In this document: one piece after another, positions 1 to 7,581 of the stretch
Position numbering within the stretch: position 1 is the stretch's first letter
How the letters are laid out: the number at the start of each line of letters is the position of its first letter
NCBI GenBank assembly: GCA_026707935.1
Contig: JAPOVX010000036.1
Coordinates: 1 to 42,539, forward strand
DNA: 42,539 nt
Reading direction: 5' to 3'
Source: Paracoccaceae bacterium
GTDB lineage: Bacteria; Pseudomonadota; Alphaproteobacteria; Rhodobacterales; Rhodobacteraceae
Translations under genes and position numbers: made by a program
Notes under the pieces: model-generated
Told to the model about the DNA's origin: nothing
What the model saw: only the letters and a program-made list of their open reading frames with translations
The model's database searches: none

Positions 1-1426
1 GGCGTGAGTGTTTGAGCCAGAGATCGCCTGAGCGGAACGAGTCGCGCAAATGGAACAGAACCGCGGTTTCCCAGAACCGATGGTCATTGGCATGGCGGGT
101 GTTCAGATGCGGCCGCCATTTCGAATTGCGTTTCAGGAAATCGGCCGGGAGCGTTTCGCGTTCACCGTCGCGCAGAAGTTGCACGGCACGCAGCAGAGGT
201 TGGGTGACCGGCGCGGCCTGAATGTCGAGAACCCGGAGCATGCGGGGGGTGTACCGGCGAAACCGATTGTAGCCCTGCGCCACGTGGTCCAACGGGTCGG
301 CCGCCATCGTGCCGGACAGCTGCAAGGCGGCGGTGACAAGATCCTCGAGGCCCTCCCATCCGGTCTTGCCTGCAATCACCACGTCAAGCCCTTCACCGGT
401 TTCATGGGCCTTGATCAGTGCATTGCCCAGCCCGGCAAAGGACGTCAGGGTTTCACGAGCAGCCGTCGCTTCATTGGCGATACGGGCTTCGCACTGACGC
501 ATGGCGGCCCTGTAGGACCTGCCCGTGATCCGGTCATGGGTCTCCACAATAGTGTCGGCCAGAATTGACCGCCATTCCGCCGCACACACCGCCAGGATCG
601 CAAGGCGTCCGTTCTCCGATAGATTGCGTCATCCATCAGCGTAGTAGCGCTCGCCCTGTCGGCGGTGGCGGGCGATCCGATGGGCCGGGACACCGACGAA
701 GAGATCATCCGGACATTCCAGCCGATTCAGGTATTCCAGACCGTCCGGCAAGCGGTTCGCGGCGGCTGAATTGTTTCCCGGCGAGAATTGCCTGAGCCAG
801 ACGAACCTGGTCAGGCGGCCGTCAACCGTGTCCTCAAGCAATGCCAGATTGCCCCGCCGGAGCTCGGGTCCGATCCGGCTGGCAATCCTGGCTTCTATCC
901 TGCGCTCAGCCTCCACAAGTGCATCCGAGCAAAGCCTTTCGAGGGTCGTGATTGCCGGCAGAACGGTGTGGGTCTGCCGGCATTACTCGACAAGCCGGCG
1001 GGCAAGATCCTCGTTGGACCGCGCCAATTCGGCTTCCTCGTGGAGCCAGCTGCGGAGGTCTCGTGCCTTGTGGCCGGAAAAGGTTCGAAACCCGTACAGA
1101 TCCCGCAATTCTGCAAGATGCTCATGGCGGGTCTCTTCCCGAACCGCGTAGTCGAGAAGATCATCACCATCGAGACCAAGCTGCTCACCGATGAAATCCA
1201 TCACGTTCTTCGGAATCAGTTCGTCAGGTGTCAGAACCCTTCCAGGTTATCGCGGGGCACAATGCTGCAGAGCAAATCCGAGCTTGTTGTGCGGCCTGCG
1301 ACGCCGCCGGACATGTTGCAGGTCTACTTCACTCGGGACATAATATTGCAGGAGCTCCGCTTCTGTTCGAGGCAGTGAGAGCAGCGCAGGCCGTTGCCGA
1401 CCTGTCAGTATGGTTCGACGGGGCAT
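1..1426 (-). pseudogene. tnpA: Tn3-family transposase TnpA, N-terminal part, three in-frame stops, cut by left edge
   Basis: TnpA of Tn3-family elements binds the terminal inverted repeats and catalyses replicative transposition. The minus-strand frame starts at ATG 1426-1424, after a GGAG-like site, with MPRRTIL and continues with RRRRPHNKLGFALQ, REETRHEHLAEL, EAERRIEARIAS and RFVWLRQF, all in register with the N-terminal DNA-binding region of Tn3 transposases. The single frame is open to base 1 except for three stops: TAA at 1249-1247, where a Tyr of an R-Y-P-G stretch is expected; TAA at 985-983, where a Glu is expected; and TGA at 631-629. I see no frameshift. About 475 codons are visible; the catalytic DDE domain would lie left of the window. 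It diverges from tnpR, the usual Tn3-type order. The family call is firm. Inactivation is inferred from the stops; recoding is much less likely. Confidence 0.88.
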
Positions 1427-1542
1427 GTCTTTTCTTTTCTCCGTTGTATGCGAGACTTTGATTGTGATACGGCCTGTGAAACGGAAATCCCGCCCGGAAA
1501 CCACTTGAAAGACCCTGTGTCCCAAACGATCGTTTGCGAAAC
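1427..1542. promoter_or_regulatory. tnpA/tnpR divergent control region, probable res site
   Basis: In Tn3-type elements with divergent tnpA and tnpR, the gap between them holds both promoters and the res site where TnpR resolves cointegrates. This 116-bp gap contains a perfect 14-bp palindrome, CAAACGATCGTTTG, at 1523-1536, just before the tnpR ATG (1543). I could not assign the three resolvase-binding subsites with confidence. The role is inferred from position. Confidence 0.5.
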
Positions 1543-2154
1543 ATGCTGATCGGGTACGTCCGGATATCGAAAGCCGATGGATCGCAGTCGCCGGATCTGC
1601 AGTTCGATGCCCTGCGTGCCGCGGGCGTCGAACCGGGGATGATCTACGAGGATCGCACGTCCGGCGCACGCGGCGACAGGCCCGGATTGGAGAACTGCCT
1701 GCGTGCCCTCAAGGAACGCGTTGTGCATGTCGTCCGGAAACTGGACCGGCTGGGGCGCAACCTCGCGCACCTTGTCAGCATTGTCGAGACGCTGTCCAGG
1801 AGCGGTGTCGGCCTGAGGGTTCTGACCGGAAAGGGCGCAAAGATCGACACGACCACCGCCTCGGGCCGGCTTGTGTTCGGCATTTTGGCCGCGCTTGCGG
1901 AATTCGAGAGGGAACTGATCAGCGAGCGAACGATCGCCGGATTGTCTGCCGCTCGTGCCAGGGGACGCAAGGGCGGCCGGAAGTTCGCCCTGACTAAGGC
2001 CCAGGTTCGTCTCGCTCAGACAGCCATGTCAAACCGCAACACTTCGGTCGCGGAACTTTGCAGGGAACTCCGTATCAAACCCGTGACGCTGTACAGATAT
2101 GTCGGACCTGAAGGTGAATTGAGAAAGCACGGAAAACAGGTCCTCGGTGCTTAG
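1543..2154 (+). CDS. tnpR: Serine site-specific recombinase, Tn3-family resolvase TnpR
   Basis: Resolves transposon cointegrates by serine recombination at res and usually represses tnp transcription. The product is 203 aa, normal for the family. The catalytic Ser is Ser9 in the N-terminal YVRIS motif. The resolvase core includes KLDRLGRNLAHL (conserved Arg residues), ASGRLVFGILAALAEFERE and the linker helix SERTIAGLSAARARGRKGG. A C-terminal Hin-like helix-turn-helix follows (NTSVAELCRELRIKPVTLYRYV). ATG 1543 is preferred to an upstream TTG at 1534 because the product then begins directly with MLIGYVRIS. The stop lies inside a CTTAGCG string that matches the inner end of the transposon inverted repeat found intact at 3648-3685. 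The gene looks intact, unlike its neighbour tnpA. A broken second copy lies at 3268-3652. Confidence 0.93.
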   Translation: MLIGYVRISKADGSQSPDLQFDALRAAGVEPGMIYEDRTSGARGDRPGLENCLRALKERVVHVVRKLDRLGRNLAHLVSIVETLSRSGVGLRVLTGKGAKIDTTTASGRLVFGILAALAEFERELISERTIAGLSAARARGRKGGRKFALTKAQVRLAQTAMSNRNTSVAELCRELRIKPVTLYRYVGPEGELRKHGKQVLGA

Positions 2155-2193
2155 CGGTGGCTGACATCCACCTTCTGGCCACGGACACGACTC

Positions 2194-2973
2194 ATGCTGC
2201 TTGCGATTGATATTGGAAACACCAATTCGGGCTTCTCGCTGCACGATGGAACCCGTTTCATTGCGGCTGGGCGTTGTTCAACCAAGCCAGAACAGACCGC
2301 GGACGAATACTTCGTCTGGCTGAGCAACCTCATGAATTACATGAGTTCCCCGATTCCGCCTCGTTCCATTGACCGGGTCGTCGTTTCAGCCGTCGTCCCG
2401 CAGGTTCTCTTCAACATCCGCGTCCTGTGCGACCGGTATTTCGAGTGCCGTCCCCTGGTTGTCGGGAACCCGGAATGCCGTCTCGGCATCGATGTTCACG
2501 TCGACAGTGAGACCGAGGTCGGCGTCGACCGGATCGTGAATACCGTCGGCGCCTTTGACCGCTATGGCGGCGACCTAATCGTGGTCGATTTCGGAACCGC
2601 AACCACGTTCGATGTCGTGGACAGTGATGGAGCCTATATCGGAGGCGTGATCGCACCAGGAGTGAACCAGTGGATACGCGCGTTGCACGAAGCGGCGGCG
2701 GCGCTGCCAAGAATCAATGTCGGGGTTCCCGAGAAGGTCGTCGGCAAGAATACGGTTGCGGACATGCGTTCAGGCGTCTTCTGGGGATACGTCGGCATGA
2801 TCGGCGGCATCTGTTCGAAGATCCAGGAAGAACGACAACGCAAGACGAAGGTCATCGGGACCGGTGGCCTCGCCGGACTGTTTGAACGCGGTACGGATGT
2901 TTTTGATGAAATCGACGGTGATCTGACCATGCACGGCTTGTACCTGATCGACGCGTTCAACAGGGAAGGTTAA
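2194..2973 (+). CDS. coaX: Type III pantothenate kinase
   Basis: Phosphorylates pantothenate, the first step of coenzyme A synthesis; CoaX enzymes belong to the ASKHA fold, are not feedback-inhibited by CoA and typically need a monovalent cation. The 259-aa product has the family motifs in order: MLLAIDIGNTNSGF (phosphate-binding, residues 1-14), a VVSAVVPQ stretch near 70, VGVDRIVN near 110, VVDFGTATTFDVV near 130 and GGVIAPGV near 150. Length is normal. ATG 2194 is 39 bp after the tnpR stop. The location is unusual: in many alphaproteobacteria coaX sits in a birA/nuo/rnj neighbourhood (from memory), while here it lies between an intact and a truncated resolvase gene and inside the transposon's right end. 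Whether another pantothenate kinase exists elsewhere cannot be seen. Confidence 0.95.
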   Translation: MLLAIDIGNTNSGFSLHDGTRFIAAGRCSTKPEQTADEYFVWLSNLMNYMSSPIPPRSIDRVVVSAVVPQVLFNIRVLCDRYFECRPLVVGNPECRLGIDVHVDSETEVGVDRIVNTVGAFDRYGGDLIVVDFGTATTFDVVDSDGAYIGGVIAPGVNQWIRALHEAAAALPRINVGVPEKVVGKNTVADMRSGVFWGYVGMIGGICSKIQEERQRKTKVIGTGGLAGLFERGTDVFDEIDGDLTMHGLYLIDAFNREG

Positions 2974-3016
2974 CATGAGTACCTGCAATCGGCTGGCCTA
3001 TGGCCTTAGCCCAAAT

Positions 3017-3033
3017 TGGGGCCAAAAGCCCCA
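3017..3033 (+). terminator. Hairpin after coaX, possible terminator
   Basis: TGGGGC and GCCCCA form a perfect 6-bp stem around a CAAAA loop, 44 bp after the coaX stop. No U-tract follows, so termination is uncertain. The remaining bases up to 3267 show no gene I can support. Confidence 0.35.
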
Positions 3034-3267
3034 CAACGGGTTGGTTCTGGCCGGTGACTGTATTCTTGCTGTTTCCGAAATCATCAACCGGAGCTCTCAG
3101 AGGCCGCTGACGGGTAAATGCCCGGGCAAACGCCGCTGATTGCGGCTGAGAGCATCGAAAATTTCCTCACATTTCGCCTATATCCGACTTTCACGTGAGT
3201 TTGACAGGACTTGCGCTCATTTCAAGAGTACGGTGGCCTGAGTTCCCGGATTTTCTCGGGAAGAGGA

Positions 3268-3652
3268 GCGCAACCTCGCGCACCTAGTCAGTATGTCGAA
3301 GCACTGTCCAGGAGCGGTGTCAGCGCTTGAGGGTTCTGACCGGACAGGGCGCAAAGATCGACACGACCACCGCATCGGGCCGGCTTGTGTTCGGCATTCT
3401 TGCCGCACTTTCGGAATTCGAGAGGGAACTGATCAGTGAGCGAACGATCGCCGGATTGTCTGCCGCTCGTGCCAGAGGCCGCAAGGGTGGCCGGGAATTC
3501 GCCCTGACCAAGGCCCAGGTTCGTCTCGCTCGGGCAGCACTTCGGTTGCGGAATTTTGCAGAGAACTCCGTATCAAACCCGTGACGCTGGACAGATATGT
3601 CGGACCTGACGGTGAACTGAGAAAGCACGGAAAACGGGTCCTCGGTGCTTAG
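3268..3652 (+). pseudogene. Truncated, frameshifted second copy of tnpR
   Basis: This stretch repeats the distal two thirds of tnpR (about 1744-2154) in direct orientation, with long identical runs such as the segments encoding KIDTTTASGRLVFG and FERELISERTIAGL. It lacks the N-terminal catalytic part. Relative to tnpR it has a 1-nt loss near 3293, a 2-nt gain near 3325 and a 16-nt loss near 3537 that removes part of the helix-turn-helix and shifts frame. The final bases, including the TAG stop at 3650-3652, match tnpR again. It therefore cannot make a working resolvase. It runs straight into the 38-bp terminal repeat, which suggests that this copy marks the original transposon end. Confidence 0.88.
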
Positions 3653-3685
3653 CGTAGGATTCCGCCCCCTTCCGCAAACGACCCC
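3648..3685 (-). repeat. 38-bp Tn3-family terminal inverted repeat (right end)
   Basis: Read inward on the minus strand this is exactly 38 bp, starting GGGGTCGTTTGCGG and ending ACGCTAAG. Length, GGGG outer end and CTAAG inner end are those of Tn3/Tn21-type terminal repeats. Its inner end overlaps the stop of the second tnpR copy. The bases just outside (3686-3690, gcaat) would be one copy of a 5-bp target duplication; the partner is off the left edge. Confidence 0.8.
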
Positions 3686-3734
3686 GCAATGACCGTTCCT
3701 TTCCCGGCCCTTCGCTACCCTTTGCTGGTTTGAT

Positions 3735-4016
3735 TCAATCGTCTGTCACCCGGGTTTTCAGGCCTTGGCAGTGAAATGCCGGCTTCTTTTGCCAAAAAAT
3801 TCCGGGGAATGAACGCGGTACGCGGCGAACGGGAAAGGAACCATTCGATTCGTACTGACCATCAGCTTCTGTGAACACGAGTTGAAGATGGTTCGCAGCT
3901 TGGCGTCTTGTTACACGCCTGCGCATGTAGCTCGCGGCACCGAGAATGGCCGTTCCCGTGAAGGCCGCGATAACGCCGTCGAACGCACTCGAGGCAACAG
4001 AATTCATCGAGTGCAT
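3735..4016 (-). CDS. Possible small membrane protein, unknown
   Basis: A 93-codon minus-strand frame starts at ATG 4016 with a good ribosome-binding site (AGGAAGG, about 5 bp upstream). It has a hydrophobic segment, AFDGVIAAFTGTAILGAASY (residues 11-30), followed by RRRVTRR, a pattern of one membrane helix with a positively charged flank. The rest resembles no family I know and the C-terminal part has no clear coding character. The start signal and helix are real in the sequence; that it is a gene is a guess. The rest of the stretch from 3686 to the ATPase gene at 4267 holds only the inverted repeat at 4210-4244. Confidence 0.25.
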   Translation of the reverse strand: MHSMNSVASSAFDGVIAAFTGTAILGAASYMRRRVTRRQAANHLQLVFTEADGQYESNGSFPVRRVPRSFPGIFWQKKPAFHCQGLKTRVTDD

Positions 4017-4209
4017 CGACCCTTCCTGGATGTCAACATCAAGGATAACCCCTGTTCGTGTTTGCCCTGCCGGTCGAGGACGACTCGAGCCATCTAACCT
4101 TCGGGACATGATGGGTTGAACCCGCGACGCGGGAAGTTGGACTTGAAGCGGTCCTGAAGCCGGATGATGACACATGGGCGACCCGTCCTCCCCACGGAAA
4201 CCAAAGAAG

Positions 4210-4244
4210 CCTGAAAATTCGAATCAATTGTTCGAATTTTCAGG
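4210..4244 (+). promoter_or_regulatory. Perfect 14-bp inverted repeat, probable operator before the ATPase gene
   Basis: The arms CCTGAAAATTCGAA (4210-4223) and TTCGAATTTTCAGG (4231-4244) are perfectly complementary around TCAATTG, itself containing the palindrome CAATTG. It is AT-rich in a GC-rich window and ends 22 bp before ATG 4267. The position suits an operator overlapping the promoter. No T-tract makes it a terminator. The binding protein is unknown. Confidence 0.6.
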
Positions 4245-4266
4245 TTATTCATGCTATGGTGCCGCC

Positions 4267-5412
4267 ATGCTTCACCTTCCTCGTCCACGGGAGTTGGAGG
4301 CCCTTCGGGCCAAGCTCCGCCGCTCGCCCATCACGGCACTCCTCGGGCCCCGACAATGCGGCAAGACGACCTTGGCCCAGTCTCTGAAGGCGGAGCATGT
4401 CTTCGACCTCGAAGACCCGAGGAGCCTTGCCCGGCTTGACGAGCCGCAAACCGCCCTGGAGGGCTTGAATGGCACCGTCGTGATCGACGAAGTGCAGCGC
4501 AAACCGGATCTTTTTCCGTTACTCCGCGTCCTGGCGGACCGCCAGCCAGCCACAAGATACCTTTTGCTCGGCAGCGCCTCTCCAGATCTCGTCAAGGAAA
4601 TCTCCGAGAGTCTCGCCGGCAGGGTCGCATATCACGACCTTGGTCCCCTGGCGGTCGACGAGACAGGAACAAGAGAATGGCGCAAGCTGTGGCTTCGGGG
4701 AGGGTTCCCGAGAAGCTATCTTTCCGATGACGACGCGGCATCCGCTCTCTGGCGGGAAGACTTTGTCCGTAGCCACCTGGAACGCGACATCCCCGCGCTC
4801 GGAATCTCCGTTCCGGCGGAAACCCTGCGTCGATTCTGGATGATGGTAAGCCACTACCACGGCCAGACGCTCAATCTTTCCGAGCTCGGCCGATCGTTCG
4901 GCGTCTCCGATCACACGGTTCGCCGCTACCTCGAAATCCTGAGCGGCACGTTCATGGTCCGCCTGCTTCCCCCGTGGCACGCGAACGTCGGAAAACGCCT
5001 GGTGAAAGCGCCCAAGCTGTACATTCGGGACAGCGGGCTGTTTCACGCGCTGCATACCGTCGCGACATCCGTGCAGTTGGAGTCCCATCCGAAGCTCGGC
5101 GCGTCATGGGAAGGCTTCGCCTTGGAGCAGGCTGTCCGCCTGGTGGGCGTAACCCACCCCTACTTCTGGCGCACCCATTCCGGTGCGGAGCTTGATCTGG
5201 TTTGGCAGGCGCACGGTGCGCTGTGGGGAATGGAGTTCAAGTACCAGGACGCCCCCAGGATGACAAAGAGCATCCGCGCGGTGCTTCATGACCTGCCCCT
5301 GCAACACCTGTGGATCGTTTATCCCGGTCCCGACCGGTACCGGCTCGACAACTCGGTCAGCGTGCTGCCCGTGGCCGAAATTTCCAACATCGTGACCGGC
5401 ACCGTCACCTGA
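4267..5412 (+). CDS. P-loop ATPase with AAA_14 and DUF4143 domains
   Basis: Member of the widespread single-gene ATPase family with an N-terminal AAA_14 domain and a C-terminal DUF4143 domain; its cellular role is not established. Motifs: Walker A GPRQCGKTT (about residues 27-35), Walker B TVVIDEVQR (about 75-83), sensor-like LLLGSASPDL, a winged-helix-like segment SELGRSFGVSDHTVRRYLEIL, then KAPKLYIRDSGLFHAL and SGAELDLVW...GMEFKY, which resembles a PD-(D/E)XK nuclease-like core common in DUF4143 proteins. Length is 381 aa, normal for the family. ATG 4267 is chosen over an in-frame start at 4174 because the longer version would read through the inverted repeat and the family begins close to this Met. 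Such genes are often carried in accessory regions, which fits its place beside a transposon end. Confidence 0.88.
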   Translation: MLHLPRPRELEALRAKLRRSPITALLGPRQCGKTTLAQSLKAEHVFDLEDPRSLARLDEPQTALEGLNGTVVIDEVQRKPDLFPLLRVLADRQPATRYLLLGSASPDLVKEISESLAGRVAYHDLGPLAVDETGTREWRKLWLRGGFPRSYLSDDDAASALWREDFVRSHLERDIPALGISVPAETLRRFWMMVSHYHGQTLNLSELGRSFGVSDHTVRRYLEILSGTFMVRLLPPWHANVGKRLVKAPKLYIRDSGLFHALHTVATSVQLESHPKLGASWEGFALEQAVRLVGVTHPYFWRTHSGAELDLVWQAHGALWGMEFKYQDAPRMTKSIRAVLHDLPLQHLWIVYPGPDRYRLDNSVSVLPVAEISNIVTGTVT

Positions 5413-5845
5413 TCGGGCATGATTGACCTGCCGCGAAAGGACAGGTCCTTAGACCGGGCAGTCATCCAGCGCCTTTTGACTGGTGTCGGCATGTCAGGCA
5501 ATTCTCGATGTCACCCGGCATTTCACTGAAACCGACAACCACGGCCGGGTTCACCGATACCGAGAGACCCTCCGATTAGGGAACCATTACCCGCGTGAAC
5601 GGAACGGCGCGTCAGGCGGCAGGTTCGATTGGACACGTACCAGAAAAGTTCGGACAGGATCGCCAGTCTGCTCAAGAGTTTCGCACATGTCGGCGGCGCC
5701 ACGGTCGATTTCCACGCCCTCGATCAGGATCCATTGGAGCGGGGAGATCCGGCGCTCCCATGATAGCGGGACAATTGCCGGAGGAATCCTTGAAGTTGGC
5801 CTTTTCCGCAACTTTTCATTAGTTCGATCCGGAGAGGGCGAGAAA
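5413..5845. other. Intergenic stretch with a possible coding remnant
   Basis: No complete gene is supported here. On the plus strand, 5629-5763 reads as a 44-codon tail (LDTYQKSSDRIASLLKSF then VGGATVDFHALDQD, stop TGA 5761) that looks like the C-terminus of a protein, but an in-frame stop at 5596-5598 leaves no proper start. It may be the remnant of a lost gene. The sulfatase frame is also open upstream from 5483, but that part has no sulfatase character. Confidence 0.25.
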
Positions 5846-7330
5846 ATGAACGCAGCATCGGGCAACAATTTCCTGATCATCATTTCGGACGAGCACCGCA
5901 GGGATGCCATGGGCTGCGCGGGCCACCCCGTTGTCAAGACACCGAATCTGGACAGGCTCGCTGCCCGCGGAACGGTTTTCGAGAATGCCTATACTCCTTC
6001 GCCGGTCTGTGTTCCCGCGCGCGCAAGCATCGCGTGCGGCGATTTCGTTCACAGGATTCGCTGCTGGGACAGCGCCACTCCCTACTGCGGTTTTCCCATG
6101 AGCTGGATGCACCTTTTGCGCGACAAAGGTGTCGAGGTCACGTCGATCGGAAAGCTGCACTTCCGGTCGGCCAAGGATGACAACGGATTTTCGCGGGAAA
6201 TCCTGTCGATGCATGTCGTCGGCGGTGTCGGCTGGCCCATTGGTTTGCTGCGCAAGGATCCTCCCGTCTTCGAATCGGCCCCTGAGCTTTCCGCACGGGT
6301 TGGTGCCGGAACGAGTTCCTATACGGATTACGACCGTGCGATAACCGGCGCCGCGTGCGACTGGTTGCGCGCACGCGAGGCATCAGATGTCCCGTGGGCG
6401 ACCTTCGTGTCCCTTGTCAGCCCGCATTATCCCCTTGTCGCGCCACGGGAATACTACGACCTCTACGATCCGGAGTCCGTCGACTTTCCGATTGCCTATG
6501 AACATGCACGGCGGCCCCGGCACAGTGAAGTGAAGAACATTGCCCGCTTTTTTGACTATGACCGGCACTTTGACCGGCGAGAGCTGCGCGAAGCCAGGGT
6601 CGCATATTATGGTCTCGTTTCGTTCATGGACAACTGCGTAGGGCGAATCCTGTCCGCACTGGAGCAGTCCGGGCAATCGGACAATACGGTTGTCATCTAT
6701 GTATCCGACCATGGCGACATGATGGGCGATCATGGCCTCTGGACCAAACAGGTCATGTACGAGGGATCGGCCGGCGTTCCCATGATCATGGCCGGTCCCT
6801 TTGTACCGGAAGGGAAACGCGTCCGTACCGGGACGAGCCTGATCGACCTGGCGCCGACGGCGGTCGACGTCACTGGCACAGGGAGTCGCTCGTCAGCCGA
6901 ACTCTTCCCTGGCCGTTCACTGCGCCAGGTCGCAGGAGAGGAGGACGACCTGAACCGCACAACTTTCAGCGAATATCACGACGGGGGCTCGACGACCGGA
7001 GCCTTCATGGTCCGGTGGGAGAACTGGAAGTTCGTGCACTATGTCGGGCATGAGGCTCAACTGTTCGACCTGGCGCTGGACCCTCATGAATTGCGCGACC
7101 TGGCCCGTGACAACGTGAATGATCCCGTTGTCATTGCAGCCTTGCAGGAAGGCGAGCGCCGGCTGAGGGCGATATGCGATCCCGAAGAGGTCAACGCTCG
7201 GTGTTTTGACGATCAGGAACGCAGGATTGCGGAACTTGGTGGCATCGAGGCCTGCAAAGGCGCGTATGTGTTCAATCACACGCCCACGCCAGATGAGCAA
7301 CGCGCCCTGGAAAAAGGCTCTGCATTCTGA
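5846..7330 (+). CDS. Type I sulfatase (formylglycine-dependent, alkaline-phosphatase fold)
   Basis: Hydrolyses a sulfate ester using a Cys-derived formylglycine. The 494-aa product has SDEHRRDAMGC (residues 14-24, first metal-binding acids), the modification motif CVPAR (Cys55-X-Pro-X-Arg), SIGKLHF (catalytic Lys region) and YVSDHGDMMGDHGLW (metal-binding Asp/His, C-terminal half). The Cys-type motif needs a formylglycine-generating enzyme, not visible here. ATG 5846 follows GGAGAGGG; the open frame extends upstream but begins to match the family only at this Met. There is no signal peptide, so it is probably cytoplasmic. The order HPVVKTPNLDRLA resembles choline-sulfatase and related enzymes, but the substrate is unproven. 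It converges on the dehydrogenase gene at 7582, and a functional link to that cluster is only suggested by proximity. Confidence 0.9.
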   Translation: MNAASGNNFLIIISDEHRRDAMGCAGHPVVKTPNLDRLAARGTVFENAYTPSPVCVPARASIACGDFVHRIRCWDSATPYCGFPMSWMHLLRDKGVEVTSIGKLHFRSAKDDNGFSREILSMHVVGGVGWPIGLLRKDPPVFESAPELSARVGAGTSSYTDYDRAITGAACDWLRAREASDVPWATFVSLVSPHYPLVAPREYYDLYDPESVDFPIAYEHARRPRHSEVKNIARFFDYDRHFDRRELREARVAYYGLVSFMDNCVGRILSALEQSGQSDNTVVIYVSDHGDMMGDHGLWTKQVMYEGSAGVPMIMAGPFVPEGKRVRTGTSLIDLAPTAVDVTGTGSRSSAELFPGRSLRQVAGEEDDLNRTTFSEYHDGGSTTGAFMVRWENWKFVHYVGHEAQLFDLALDPHELRDLARDNVNDPVVIAALQEGERRLRAICDPEEVNARCFDDQERRIAELGGIEACKGAYVFNHTPTPDEQRALEKGSAF

Positions 7331-7581
7331 TTCATCTTGATTGTCAATTGCCCAACCAACCCGAATGGAGGGTTCGGCGGACCGTCCGCGGGCGGGAGAA
7401 CCGCCTGTTCAGCAGGGCAGAATCGGGGCTTCGCGGATCGGCCGATTTCCCCGGCGGTAGGCGGCGATGTTTCCGGCATGGACACTCCGCCAGGAAGCCC
7501 GGTCACGGGACCGGCAGCGACAAGAAAAACGGAACTGCAGCCGGTCCATCAAACCGTGGTCAGGCTCCCTTGCGGAATCGA

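Noticed and set aside
7500..7530. CCGGTC/GACCGG stem between the converging sulfatase and dehydrogenase genes
   Set aside because: Short, no T-tract on the proper side; not distinguishable from chance in GC-rich DNA.
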